Assembly: GCF_013403245.1 (NCBI RefSeq)
Contig: NZ_JACBNQ010000016.1
Coordinates: forward strand, 1 to 64,000
DNA from: Sedimentibacter hydroxybenzoicus DSM 7310
Lineage (GTDB): Bacteria > Bacillota > Clostridia > Tissierellales > Sedimentibacteraceae
Reading direction: 5' to 3'
Length of the DNA stretch: 64,000 bases
Shown in pieces: positions 1-6,985 of the stretch (its first letter is position 1; the number at the start of each line of letters is the position of its first letter). Under the pieces are notes generated by a model. It saw only the letters and a list, made by a program, of their open reading frames with translations, was not told the origin of the DNA and searched no databases. Both the position numbers and the translations under genes were made by a program.

Positions 1-38
1 TACTACAAAATCATTGAAAAATCAATGGTTTTGTAGTA
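1..38. repeat. Inverted repeat at the left window edge
   Basis: Two 17-bp arms (1-17 and 22-38) around a four-base A loop pair with one mismatch. The outer part of the arm reads TACTACAAAA. No coding frame covers it. It may be a terminator of a gene left of the window, a transcript hairpin or the end of a small mobile element; the window edge prevents a choice. Confidence 0.6.
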
Positions 39-77
39 TAATTATGTTTAATATCGTAAGTGTTTTTGCGCAGTCTG

Positions 78-151
78 CCGTCCCCTTGACACCCTTGTAA
101 CCCCGTCCCCTTGACACCCTTGACACCCTTAGTAACCCCGTCCCCTTGACA
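78..151. repeat. Short irregular tandem repeat
   Basis: The unit CCGTCCCCTTGACACCCTT occurs at 78-96 and 103-121 and, cut short, at 138-151, with an extra TGACACCCTT at 121-130. Spacing is irregular (25 then 35 bases). It is non-coding. The GTCCCC core also occurs in the large palindrome at 17262-17327, so the two may share an origin. Confidence 0.7.
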
Positions 152-177
152 GTCCAAACATCATGAATCTCTTTAAA

Positions 178-396
178 TTATTTGTGTTTATTATACATCA
201 TGAGAAAAATACCTATACAAGATAAAATAATAGGAATAAAAAAACCAATATTCATTGGAAATACATTAAATAATAAATAAGATACCGGAGATAATGCACC
301 TGCGACGCTTCGCATTATATTAATAAAAAATAACTCTAAAGAAAAGATCGAAATACCAAATAAAAAAACAATTAAGCCTACCTGTTTTTTATCCAT
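178..396 (-). CDS. Small two-helix membrane protein of unknown function
   Basis: This 72-residue protein has two long hydrophobic segments (about residues 5-23 and 44-67) with a short polar tail ending NKHK. I place the start at the ATG at 396 because a good ribosome binding site (AAAGGAG, 407-413) lies just upstream; an ATG at 417 would put that site inside the gene. It is the last gene in the agr-like cluster on the same strand, separated from the secreted-protein gene by a hairpin at 447-490. I recognise no family. Its position allows a role in immunity to, or export of, the neighbouring secreted product, but that is inference from location only. Confidence 0.6.
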   Translation of the reverse strand: MDKKQVGLIVFLFGISIFSLELFFINIMRSVAGALSPVSYLLFNVFPMNIGFFIPIILSCIGIFLMMYNKHK

Positions 397-440
397 TTTC
401 AAATTGCTCCTTTGCATAAACTATAATTTTATAATATCAC

Positions 441-493
441 AGTAAGTAAGCTCCCTATGACATCCTACAGAATATCATAGGGATAGCTTACTA
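441..493 (-). terminator. Hairpin between two agr-cluster genes
   Basis: TAAGCTCCCTATGA (447-460) pairs with 475-490, with one bulged position. There is no strong T-tract on the - strand, so it may be an RNA processing or stability hairpin rather than a true terminator. Confidence 0.45.
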
Positions 494-504
494 TCTGCGT
501 TATA

Positions 505-1161
505 TTAACTATTTGGGCTTCTTCGTAAAACAGATTCATTAATGTTAATAGCGTATGTTTTTGCCCGCGTTGTTATAGTGTGTTTTCCAACCTCTGTGCT
601 TATGGATAAAATATCGCCACCTAATGTTACAGTTACTCCACTTATAGTATATGTAAAAACAACTGTCCTGCTGATTCTTGCAGTAGTTGGGTATTGTTCT
701 ATCACGATGTCCCCTCCACTAATTGTTGTATTACTGAAGGATACTCCTGGCAAATATAAAACGGGGCCACCTATATGTTCTATATTAACCAACTTATTGG
801 TTGCTTTATTCCATACACATCGTACTTCAGTTGCTATGTAAACATCCTGACTATAATTACTACCACCAGTTATCTTTCCAGCCTTTTCATCAACGGATTT
901 ATATCTTACTTCTTCATCGTAACCATTTATTCCTATCGATTCTTCTTTTTCTAATTTATCAGCCTCTTCATAACTGATGTTTTTTTCTAATGCTAGGCTT
1001 GCTACAAATCTTTCCCTAGAATTTTTTGGGTAATCTTCTATATTGATTTTTTCAATACTAATTTCATTTTCCATTGCTGAAATAATATTAGAATTGATGC
1101 TTACAAATAACATCATTATTACCAATATGGAACTACAAATAATTTTTAATTGTTTTTTCAT
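505..1161 (-). CDS. Secreted protein of unknown function in the agr cluster
   Basis: This 218-residue protein begins with a classic signal peptide (MKKQ, then a hydrophobic stretch to about residue 29, ending ISA before MENE). The mature part has an acidic N-terminal segment (residues 30-90) and a C-terminal half rich in Thr, Ile, Val and Gly that alternates like beta strands. There is no Cys pair or sortase signal. An AAGGAG-type site precedes the ATG at the expected distance. It starts 34 bases after agrB on the same strand, so it is probably cotranscribed with agrDB and may be an output of that system. I recognise no family. Confidence 0.75.
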   Translation of the reverse strand: MKKQLKIICSSILVIMMLFVSINSNIISAMENEISIEKINIEDYPKNSRERFVASLALEKNISYEEADKLEKEESIGINGYDEEVRYKSVDEKAGKITGGSNYSQDVYIATEVRCVWNKATNKLVNIEHIGGPVLYLPGVSFSNTTISGGDIVIEQYPTTARISRTVVFTYTISGVTVTLGGDILSISTEVGKHTITTRAKTYAININESVLRRSPNS

Positions 1162-1195
1162 ATAAACACATCTCCTTTTATAGTTTTACTTACTC

Positions 1196-1762
1196 CTATC
1201 TGTTTTTTATAAAAATTTCTAAAACTAACATAAAATCCAATACCGCTAATGACATCACCATACTTACAACAACACTTTTCATTCCAAAAGTCATCAACAA
1301 AACCAAAACGCCCAACTCCAAACCAAGTATTATCCTGGCTTTCTTCCCATACACTTTTACCTCGGCAGCATCTAATGGTTTATTCATATCTTCCACCGGT
1401 GAGAGGATATATATAATCAATGCAGAAACTATAGAAATTGTTATACAAATAAAGTTTGTCCATGGTATAAACTCTATTGCCAAAAGTACTGAAATTATCA
1501 TCACTATGGAAAAAACATAGCATCCGATTTGTGTTCTTGCGTGATATCCCCCGGTATATATTCTTAGGGGTATGTATGCAGCAAGAAAGACTATCGTTTC
1601 AGTAGTTTTGTTAAAAACAAATCCTATGAGCAGGGTTGTGAGTATGTTGATAAAAAGTATAAAGCCCTGCCTAAGTCCATACGCATATATTTCTCTGTCT
1701 TCTGAGGATATTATCTCATTTTGAACCATCAGATTCGTTGCCTTTTCACAAACACCATACAT
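1196..1762 (-). CDS. agrB: AgrB-like membrane peptidase processing an AgrD-type prepeptide
   Basis: AgrB family proteins cut the AgrD precursor at its C-terminal side and help form the thiolactone ring of the autoinducing peptide at the membrane. This 188-residue protein has the family length, several membrane helices and the catalytic pair His74 and Cys81 in the motif YTGGYHARTQIGC. It starts two bases after the agrD stop codon with no clear ribosome binding site of its own, so translation is probably coupled to agrD. The sensor and regulator genes lie upstream on the same strand. The family call is firm; the substrate assignment rests on adjacency. Confidence 0.93.
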   Translation of the reverse strand: MYGVCEKATNLMVQNEIISSEDREIYAYGLRQGFILFINILTTLLIGFVFNKTTETIVFLAAYIPLRIYTGGYHARTQIGCYVFSIVMIISVLLAIEFIPWTNFICITISIVSALIIYILSPVEDMNKPLDAAEVKVYGKKARIILGLELGVLVLLMTFGMKSVVVSMVMSLAVLDFMLVLEIFIKNR

Positions 1763-1764
1763 AA

Positions 1765-1908
1765 TTAGAATTTACGAAGCTTAGTAGCCCCTGACGGCAG
1801 CTTTGGCTGATGAGCGGCAAATAAACAGCTCGTGTTTACATTCAAAGCTACAATCATTAATGCAAAAGACGCTAAATATTTTGTTAGTTTCATAACATGT
1901 TTTTGCAT
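1765..1908 (-). CDS. agrD: AgrD-like cyclic lactone autoinducer precursor
   Basis: The 47-residue product has the three parts of an AgrD precursor: an amphipathic N-terminal helix (MQKHVMKLTKYLASFAL), a core around residues 24-33 (VNTSCLFAAH), and a polar tail (QPKLPSGATKLRKF) with the QPKxP pattern typical of clostridial cyclic lactone autoinducers. Cys28 would form the thiolactone. The ATG at 1908 is chosen because GAAAGGGG (1917-1924) sits eight bases upstream; an ATG at 1914 is too close and a longer frame reaching 2007 crosses the promoter. The exact end of the mature peptide cannot be read from sequence. Confidence 0.88.
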   Translation of the reverse strand: MQKHVMKLTKYLASFALMIVALNVNTSCLFAAHQPKLPSGATKLRKF

Positions 1909-1936
1909 AAGCATTACCCCTTTCGTGTTTTTTCTA

Positions 1937-1942
1937 ATTATA
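1937..1942 (-). promoter_or_regulatory. -10 box of the agrD promoter
   Basis: TATAAT on the - strand, 29 bases before the agrD start. The -35 position (about 1960-1965, ACGGCA) is poor, as expected for a promoter that needs an activator. Paired direct repeats lie immediately upstream. Confidence 0.6.
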
Positions 1943-1969
1943 TCAGATGTTTTTATTTGTGCCGTTTGT

Positions 1970-2004
1970 TGTAATGAAATGTATGTTTTTTTGTAATGAA
2001 ATGT
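1970..2004 (-). promoter_or_regulatory. Putative LytTR/AgrA operator, two 13-bp direct repeats
   Basis: On the - strand ACATTTCATTACA occurs twice without mismatch (2004-1992 and 1982-1970). The period is 22 bp, about two helical turns. LytTR-domain regulators of the AgrA type bind pairs of direct repeats with this spacing (AgrA repeats resemble ACAGTTAAG with a 12-13 bp gap). The pair sits just upstream of a weak -35 region, and a LytTR regulator gene is encoded 1.3 kb upstream. Binding is inferred. Confidence 0.65.
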
Positions 2005-2009
2005 CAAAA

Positions 2010-2048
2010 AAAGAGATTCTTCGGGCTAAAGCCCTCTGAATGACAGAA
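2010..2048. repeat. Half copy of the GAGATTCTTC...GAATGACAG repeat
   Basis: The segment runs from AGAGATTCTTC to CTGAATGACAG. It matches the right half of the dispersed inverted repeat seen in fuller form at 57513-57592 and 53664-53746. Non-coding, between agrC and agrD. Confidence 0.6.
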
Positions 2049-2066
2049 GCGGATGATATGCGTTAT

Positions 2067-3341
2067 TCATAGCAATGGTAGTATTATATTTACTTTAAAT
2101 TCTTTATCATCGTAATTTATTTTCATATGACCATTATTTCTGTTCACAGCTTCTTCAACATTTCTTAACCCTATTCCATGGTTTTTTTCATCCTCTTTTG
2201 AGGTAAGCAATGTACCGTTTTTTTCTTTAACCTCTCCATTATACGTATTAGCAACGGTTATTAAAATACTTCCTTTACAATAGCTTATTTTAACAGATAG
2301 GAAATTTTCACCGCTGCATTTTTTCAATGCAGTAATGGCATTGTCCGTGAGATTGCCGAGTATAATTGTCATATCGTATGATGATATACTTAGCTTTTTT
2401 GGTACGGATACATCTACTTGCAATTCAACATCCATATTTGTTACTGCTTGCAGCTTATAGTTTAGTATACTGTCCACTATTACGTTTTCCGAATTTGAAT
2501 ACAATGTCCTTCCATCTACAGATGAAATAATTTTGTCCACGTACTCGTCAAATTTGGTGTATCCCTCAGCGGAATTAAGATTTTTCAATACAATCATATG
2601 ATTCTTTATGTCGTGCCTAACTGTTTGCAAAGAGTCAAGTGACTGCTGCATTATATCCAATTGCATTGCGTATGCATTGTTTTGCTGTTCCAAAAGAATT
2701 TTTTCTGTCTTAGCTGAGAATGAAAGATACAAGGTGTCATATAAAAATAATATGGCAAAATTTATACCTAAGATCGAAATAATAAGTATTATCATTTCAA
2801 TGTTGTTAAAACTGCCATGGGTAAAGAAGCTTATAAACTGATATAGAGATGCTACGGAAACAAAAATTGTACTGAACCAATAAAAATTAGGTACCGGAAT
2901 ATCATTCTTTATATTTTTTAGGTTAGTAAGAATTGTAACAAGCAGCATGGATAAAATACGAATCAAAACCAATCCCAAAGAGGAATCATATTCACTATAA
3001 CCAAAGACAGGTATTGCAAAATATCCTGTAAGAGCAACAACCAGTGTCTCTATAAGCATTAATGCTATAAAAGACAAGACGGAAAAAATGATTTTCTTCG
3101 CTAAAGAGCTTCTGTAATTAAGTGACAAGCAAAAGAAAAGCGTGATATTTATTATTAGTAACACAATGGGTTTTCTGACTGTAAAAAATATAAGCAAATT
3201 AATGAAGTAATATGCGATGTAGGAGAAAGCCTCTGCTTTTATGCTTGTACGCCGCTCATCAAAAAACAGCTTAAGCATCTTATAAATAATGTAGGTTCCA
3301 AAAATACTTGATATTACATAAGTAATTTCATATGAGCTCAT
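2067..3341 (-). CDS. agrC: AgrC-like sensor histidine kinase
   Basis: The 424-residue protein has a multi-pass membrane sensor region (about residues 1-205, six or seven helices), a coiled linker, then a GHKL kinase domain. The phospho-acceptor is His243 in TVRHDIKNHM. The ATP-binding lid shows the N box NLTDNAITAL and the glycine motif NHGIGLRNVEEAV near residue 390. This arrangement is typical of class-10 kinases that sense AgrD-derived peptides. The gene overlaps the upstream regulator by four bases (ATGA), and agrD/agrB follow on the same strand. The likely ligand is the cyclic peptide from the adjacent agrD. Confidence 0.9.
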   Translation of the reverse strand: MSSYEITYVISSIFGTYIIYKMLKLFFDERRTSIKAEAFSYIAYYFINLLIFFTVRKPIVLLIINITLFFCLSLNYRSSLAKKIIFSVLSFIALMLIETLVVALTGYFAIPVFGYSEYDSSLGLVLIRILSMLLVTILTNLKNIKNDIPVPNFYWFSTIFVSVASLYQFISFFTHGSFNNIEMIILIISILGINFAILFLYDTLYLSFSAKTEKILLEQQNNAYAMQLDIMQQSLDSLQTVRHDIKNHMIVLKNLNSAEGYTKFDEYVDKIISSVDGRTLYSNSENVIVDSILNYKLQAVTNMDVELQVDVSVPKKLSISSYDMTIILGNLTDNAITALKKCSGENFLSVKISYCKGSILITVANTYNGEVKEKNGTLLTSKEDEKNHGIGLRNVEEAVNRNNGHMKINYDDKEFKVNIILPLL

Positions 3342-4048
3342 AGGATGTTATCCTCCTCATACTTAATTTGCATTTCCTTTACATTCTTGGTTTTTGTCCT
3401 GCTGACAGGGATAATATCACCATTAATCATTTTTATTGAATCTTTTTCAATAATTTTAATATTATCATAATTAACTATATATGAGCGATGTGGCACGATA
3501 AATCTGCTTGCAAAAAGCTGTTCAGCCACCGAATCAATCCTTCCATAAAAATGATAGACTTCGTTTGTAGATATCAGCTTTATCTGTCTCCCAGCACTCT
3601 CAAAATAGATAATTTCTTTTATTGGCAGTCTATGTATTTCATTACCAATCTTAAATGAAAATGTCTTGTTTTCCTTTTCAAGAAGAGTTGCAGCAAGCTT
3701 TATATTTTGTATTATCTTTTTCCTGTCTAAGGGCTTCGACAGAAAATTCAGTGGCTGTACATCAAACAACTGCCTGTCATAGCTGCTTTTCGATGAAATA
3801 TACACAATTTTTGTTATATGGTCGTTCAGCTCATCTCTTATGAAGCGACCCACCTCTACACCATTAATTTTACCGATTTCTATATCCAAAAAAATCAAAT
3901 CAAATCTATTACCATCCTTCATATAGTTTATAAGAGTCTCTCCCGAATAAAATACATCCACCGGTAATTGTTTATCATAATCTAAAATAATATTTTCAAT
4001 CTCAGAACAAATTTCAACTGCATCATCACACACAGCAATTCTCATCAT
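3338..4048 (-). CDS. agrA: AgrA-like LytTR response regulator
   Basis: This 236-residue protein has an N-terminal receiver domain with acceptor Asp55 (DLIFLDIEIGK) and acidic Asp8/Asp9, and a C-terminal LytTR DNA-binding domain from about residue 135 (KEIIYFESAGRQIKL, FIVPHRSYIVN). It is the expected partner of the overlapping AgrC kinase. Two near-identical direct repeats in front of agrD match the spacing such regulators bind, which suggests autoinduction of agrDB. The second codon is also ATG, so the start could be one codon later. Confidence 0.92.
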   Translation of the reverse strand: MMRIAVCDDAVEICSEIENIILDYDKQLPVDVFYSGETLINYMKDGNRFDLIFLDIEIGKINGVEVGRFIRDELNDHITKIVYISSKSSYDRQLFDVQPLNFLSKPLDRKKIIQNIKLAATLLEKENKTFSFKIGNEIHRLPIKEIIYFESAGRQIKLISTNEVYHFYGRIDSVAEQLFASRFIVPHRSYIVNYDNIKIIEKDSIKMINGDIIPVSRTKTKNVKEMQIKYEEDNIL

Positions 4049-4083
4049 AATACGACCCCCTGAATATTATAATATTACATAAG

Positions 4084-4119
4084 GTTTTATCTTTTATATT
4101 AATGTTTTACCCTTTATAT
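4084..4119 (-). promoter_or_regulatory. Direct repeats in the agrA leader
   Basis: Two 16-bp copies (4084-4099 and 4104-4119, sharing about 14 of 16 bases) with a 20-bp period lie between a possible -10 box (TATAAT, 4121-4126) and the agrA start. They are very AT-rich, and the 20-bp period is not the 21-22 bp expected for LytTR sites. Possibly regulatory, possibly chance. Confidence 0.3.
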
Positions 4120-4184
4120 TATTATACCACATTGTTTACTGAATAAATATTTTTTTATAACTTGAAAATTTTGTATTTTTAAAT

Positions 4185-4259
4185 AAAAAAAGGAGATTCC
4201 TCGCTGTGCCTGGAACGACATATTGTCATCCGAGGACTTTAGTCAAGAATCTCCTTATA
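4185..4259 (-). terminator. Terminator after tyrS, built from a dispersed repeat
   Basis: On the - strand AAGGAGATTC near 4257 pairs with GAATCTCCTT and is followed by seven T. The interior carries a degraded copy of the GTCATCC...GAGGA repeat family, so a repeat appears to have been recruited as a terminator. Confidence 0.75.
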
Positions 4260-4271
4260 AAGGATAGGCTG

Positions 4272-5504
4272 TTAAATCAGTTTTATCCTATGGTATGTTT
4301 TTTTACCTTTTTTAATCATCAGCTTTCCGTCTTCAAAATCTGATTTTGAAACTGTTGCAGCTATATCATCAACTATATTGTCATTAACCGATACTCCCGA
4401 TTGTTCGATTAATCTTCTTCCCTCACTCTTCGTCTTGATGAGATTTGCTTTTATCATTAGGTCTATTACCGTCATCCCGTCTCCAAGTTCATCAGCCGTA
4501 AGATCTGTTGCAGGGATGTTCTCAGAATCAGCACTTCCGCCAAACAGTGCTCTTGCTGCTTCTTGTGCTTTGACTGCATCTTCTTCGGAGTGGATGAGCT
4601 TTGTAACTTCGTATGCAAGTATCTCTTTTGCTTTATTGATTTCGGCTCCTTCAAGTGCTCCAAGTCTTCTGACTTCATCCATAGGTATGAATGTTAACAG
4701 TGCAAGGCATTTTTCAACATCGGCATCGTCGATATTTCTCCAGTATTGGTAGAATTCATAGGGTGTAGTCTTGTTTCTGTCTAACCATAGGGCTCCCTTT
4801 TCGGTCTTGCCCATTTTCTTGCCTTCACTGTTTGTGAGCAGTGAGAAAGTCATACCGTATACCTGTTCTCCGGATTTCTTTCTCGTTAATTCGATACCGC
4901 CTATGATGTTAGACCATTGGTCATTGCCGCCGAACTGCATTTTACAGTTATATTTTTGATTCAATACGTAAAAATCATATGACTGCATCAGCATGTAGCC
5001 GAATTCAAAGAATGTAAGTCCTTGCTCCATCCTGTTCTTGTAGCAGTCAGCCGCAAGCATTTTATTAACTGAAAAGTGTACACCTACGTCTCTCATAAAC
5101 TCAAGATAATTCAAGGGTAAAAGCCACTCTGAGTTTCTCGGCATGATTGCTTTTCCGTCTGAAAAATCCAAGAATTTTTCAAATATCTTTTTAAAGTTTT
5201 CGGCATTCTGTGTTATAGTCTCAAAGGTCATAACCGAACGCATGCCTGTTCTGTCACTGGGGTCCCCTATCATGGTTGTTCCGTCTCCAAGCAGCGCTAT
5301 GGGCTTGTGTCCGTGCTGCTGCATTATGGACATAACCATTATTTGTATATAGTGCCCTATATGCAGACTGTCGGCAGTTGGGTCAAATCCAATATAAAAT
5401 GTAACTGATTCCTTACCTAACAAATCTCTTATTTCTTCTTCATGAGTACATTGTTCTATATAACCTCTCTCTTTCAATACATCAAAAACATTTCTCTTTT
5501 CCAT
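4272..5504 (-). CDS. tyrS: Tyrosyl-tRNA synthetase
   Basis: This class I synthetase charges tRNA-Tyr in the cytoplasm. The 410 residues match the family length. The ATP signatures are visible: HIGH at residues near 48 ([10 protein letters not shown]) and the KMSKS equivalent KKMGKT near 233. The C-terminal S4-like RNA-binding domain includes [16 protein letters not shown] ribosome binding site lies just before the ATG. A T-box leader with a Tyr specifier precedes it on the same strand, so expression should rise when tRNA-Tyr is uncharged. It is a single-gene unit ended by the hairpin downstream. Confidence 0.97.
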   Translation of the reverse strand: MEKRNVFDVLKERGYIEQCTHEEEIRDLLGKESVTFYIGFDPTADSLHIGHYIQIMVMSIMQQHGHKPIALLGDGTTMIGDPSDRTGMRSVMTFETITQNAENFKKIFEKFLDFSDGKAIMPRNSEWLLPLNYLEFMRDVGVHFSVNKMLAADCYKNRMEQGLTFFEFGYMLMQSYDFYVLNQKYNCKMQFGGNDQWSNIIGGIELTRKKSGEQVYGMTFSLLTNSEGKKMGKTEKGALWLDRNKTTPYEFYQYWRNIDDADVEKCLALLTFIPMDEVRRLGALEGAEINKAKEILAYEVTKLIHSEEDAVKAQEAARALFGGSADSENIPATDLTADELGDGMTVIDLMIKANLIKTKSEGRRLIEQSGVSVNDNIVDDIAATVSKSDFEDGKLMIKKGKKTYHRIKLI

Positions 5505-5529
5505 AAATTCCTCCTGAAACTTTTTTCCA

Positions 5530-5760
5530 AATTAAAAGGGTTATCTGTCCTGAAAGGACGAGATAACCCGTGGTACCACCTTAATTCGCAATAATTTGCC
5601 TTGTTCCGATTTATCGGTCGGTCTACCCGCTACGGTTTCCCATAGTAACTCCGGAAGCGTATTTCACACTTTGTTCTGAGAATCTTTCACCAACCGATTC
5701 ACTCTCTTGTTTTGTAACCAAACTGTTACTTTGTTCCTTCAACGTTATGATATTATATGT
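5530..5760 (-). promoter_or_regulatory. T-box leader of tyrS (Tyr specifier)
   Basis: On the - strand the conserved T-box GGTGGTACCACGG (5568-5580) is followed by a terminator (AGATAACCC type stem, 5538-5569, then T). Upstream, the specifier loop reads GAA-A-TAC, with the Tyr codon TAC at 5659-5661. The TGGT of the antiterminator fits the A73-CCA end expected for tRNA-Tyr. The same GAA-N-codon pattern occurs in the other three T-boxes of this window. Confidence 0.93.
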
Positions 5761-6009
5761 TATATAGATGAAATGATAATATAAATTTAAAATATTGTCA
5801 AGATAATTTAAATTTTAACGGAGTAAATATTGACTCATCATACAATCAATTCCAATCTAATTAACATTTCCTTAAGCAATTATGTACTTTCACCTTGTAT
5901 CTGTAATATAATTGTAAAATTTTTTTCTAATTACATTATTGTGTAATAATAATGTCACATTTGCCATTGAAAGAATTTTTTGTACGTTTAATTGCTTATT
6001 TTTCAGTGC
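5761..6009. other. AT-rich intergenic stretch
   Basis: Between the tyrS leader and the CAP-protein promoter. I see no open frame with a ribosome binding site and no clear repeat. It probably holds the two divergent promoters only. Confidence 0.5.
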
Positions 6010-6114
6010 TATAATACCAACATGAAGAAACTCATTGGCAAGTTATGTAGTTTCGTAAGAAGTAAGGGGTACCCTGCTTCCAAAAAAATCAAAAGCTTGA
6101 AAAGGAGTAACATT
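6010..6114 (+). promoter_or_regulatory. Promoter and leader of the CAP-protein gene
   Basis: A -10 box TATAAT (6010-6015) would start a leader of about 90 nt. The leader contains an imperfect inverted repeat around GGGGTACCC (6066-6074) whose flanks GAAG and CTTC also pair, then the site AAAGGAG before ATG 6115. I could not match it to a known riboswitch class. Confidence 0.4.
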
Positions 6115-6876
6115 ATGAAAAATAAAGTAATAGCATTAACATTAGCAGCAACATTAGCTTTATCATCAGCACCGGCATTTGCTGCAGATTGCACAACAGT
6201 TAATTACAACGATATCAACGACAAGTTGAGTAATTTTATCGGTAATTATGCTAAAACAAACACACAGTACAAAGTAAAAGTAAATGGAAAAGCGGTGGAC
6301 ATAAATTCAATTGATTGGAAAACACTACTTAGCGAAAAGAAATCAGAAGTTAAACAACCTGAGGTTAAAAAACCGGATATAACTAATCCGACACCTGAAA
6401 AACCTGTTGAAACTCCAAAAGCACCAATTCAGGAAACACCTGCACCGGAAGCACCTGCACCTAAAGAAGAAGATAAAACAGTTTCTTCATCTAATCAAAG
6501 CTTCGAGCAGCAGGTTGTGGAGCTTGTAAATGTAGAAAGACAAAAAGCAGGATTACCGGCACTTAAAATTGATTCAGCTATTTCAAACGTTGCAAGAACT
6601 AAATCAAAGGATATGGCTGTAAATAATTACTTTGCACATCAATCACCTACATACGGAAGTGCAGGAGACATGCTTACTAAATTTGGTATCAAATGGAATG
6701 CATGGGGTGAAAATATTGCATCCGGTCAAAGAACTCCTGAAGCAGTTGTAACTGCATGGATGAACTCACCCGGACACAGAGCTAATATATTATCATCAAA
6801 CTTTGGCAGAATCGGTGTTGGATATGTAACTAATTCAAACGGCACACCATACTGGACACAAGTATTTGCTAACTAA
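6115..6876 (+). CDS. Secreted CAP-domain (SCP/YkwD-like) protein
   Basis: I start this at ATG 6115 (253 residues), where AAAGGAG lies just upstream and a signal peptide begins (MKNKVIALTLAATLALSS, cleaved after AFA); a longer frame from 5992 lacks both. After a short region comes a Pro/Glu/Lys-rich linker (about residues 80-125) and then a C-terminal CAP domain: VELVNVERQKAGLP, an NNYFAHQSP helix, WGENIASG and MNSPGHRANIL with the cavity histidines. Such YkwD-type proteins are secreted in spore formers; their activity is mostly unknown. A terminator follows. Confidence 0.92.
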   Translation: MKNKVIALTLAATLALSSAPAFAADCTTVNYNDINDKLSNFIGNYAKTNTQYKVKVNGKAVDINSIDWKTLLSEKKSEVKQPEVKKPDITNPTPEKPVETPKAPIQETPAPEAPAPKEEDKTVSSSNQSFEQQVVELVNVERQKAGLPALKIDSAISNVARTKSKDMAVNNYFAHQSPTYGSAGDMLTKFGIKWNAWGENIASGQRTPEAVVTAWMNSPGHRANILSSNFGRIGVGYVTNSNGTPYWTQVFAN

Positions 6877-6888
6877 GATGACACCATT

Positions 6889-6919
6889 AAACAAGGTACA
6901 AAAATGTGCCTTGTTTTTT
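6889..6919 (+). terminator. Terminator after the CAP-protein gene
   Basis: ACAAGGTAC pairs with GTGCCTTGT and is followed by six T residues. Confidence 0.85.
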
Positions 6920-6985
6920 GATAACTTTAAGATTTGGATGCTATATTAGTACTTGACAATTATTAAATAAAGAAAGGGATACCCT

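Noticed and set aside
78-151. CRISPR array
   Set aside because: Only three uneven copies with spacers of 6-16 bases and no cas genes nearby.
5992-6114. N-terminal extension of the CAP protein
   Set aside because: The signal peptide and binding site belong to the ATG at 6115; the upstream part is leader RNA.
6010-6114. c-di-GMP riboswitch before the CAP gene
   Set aside because: The conserved core residues and the long three-way structure are not present.
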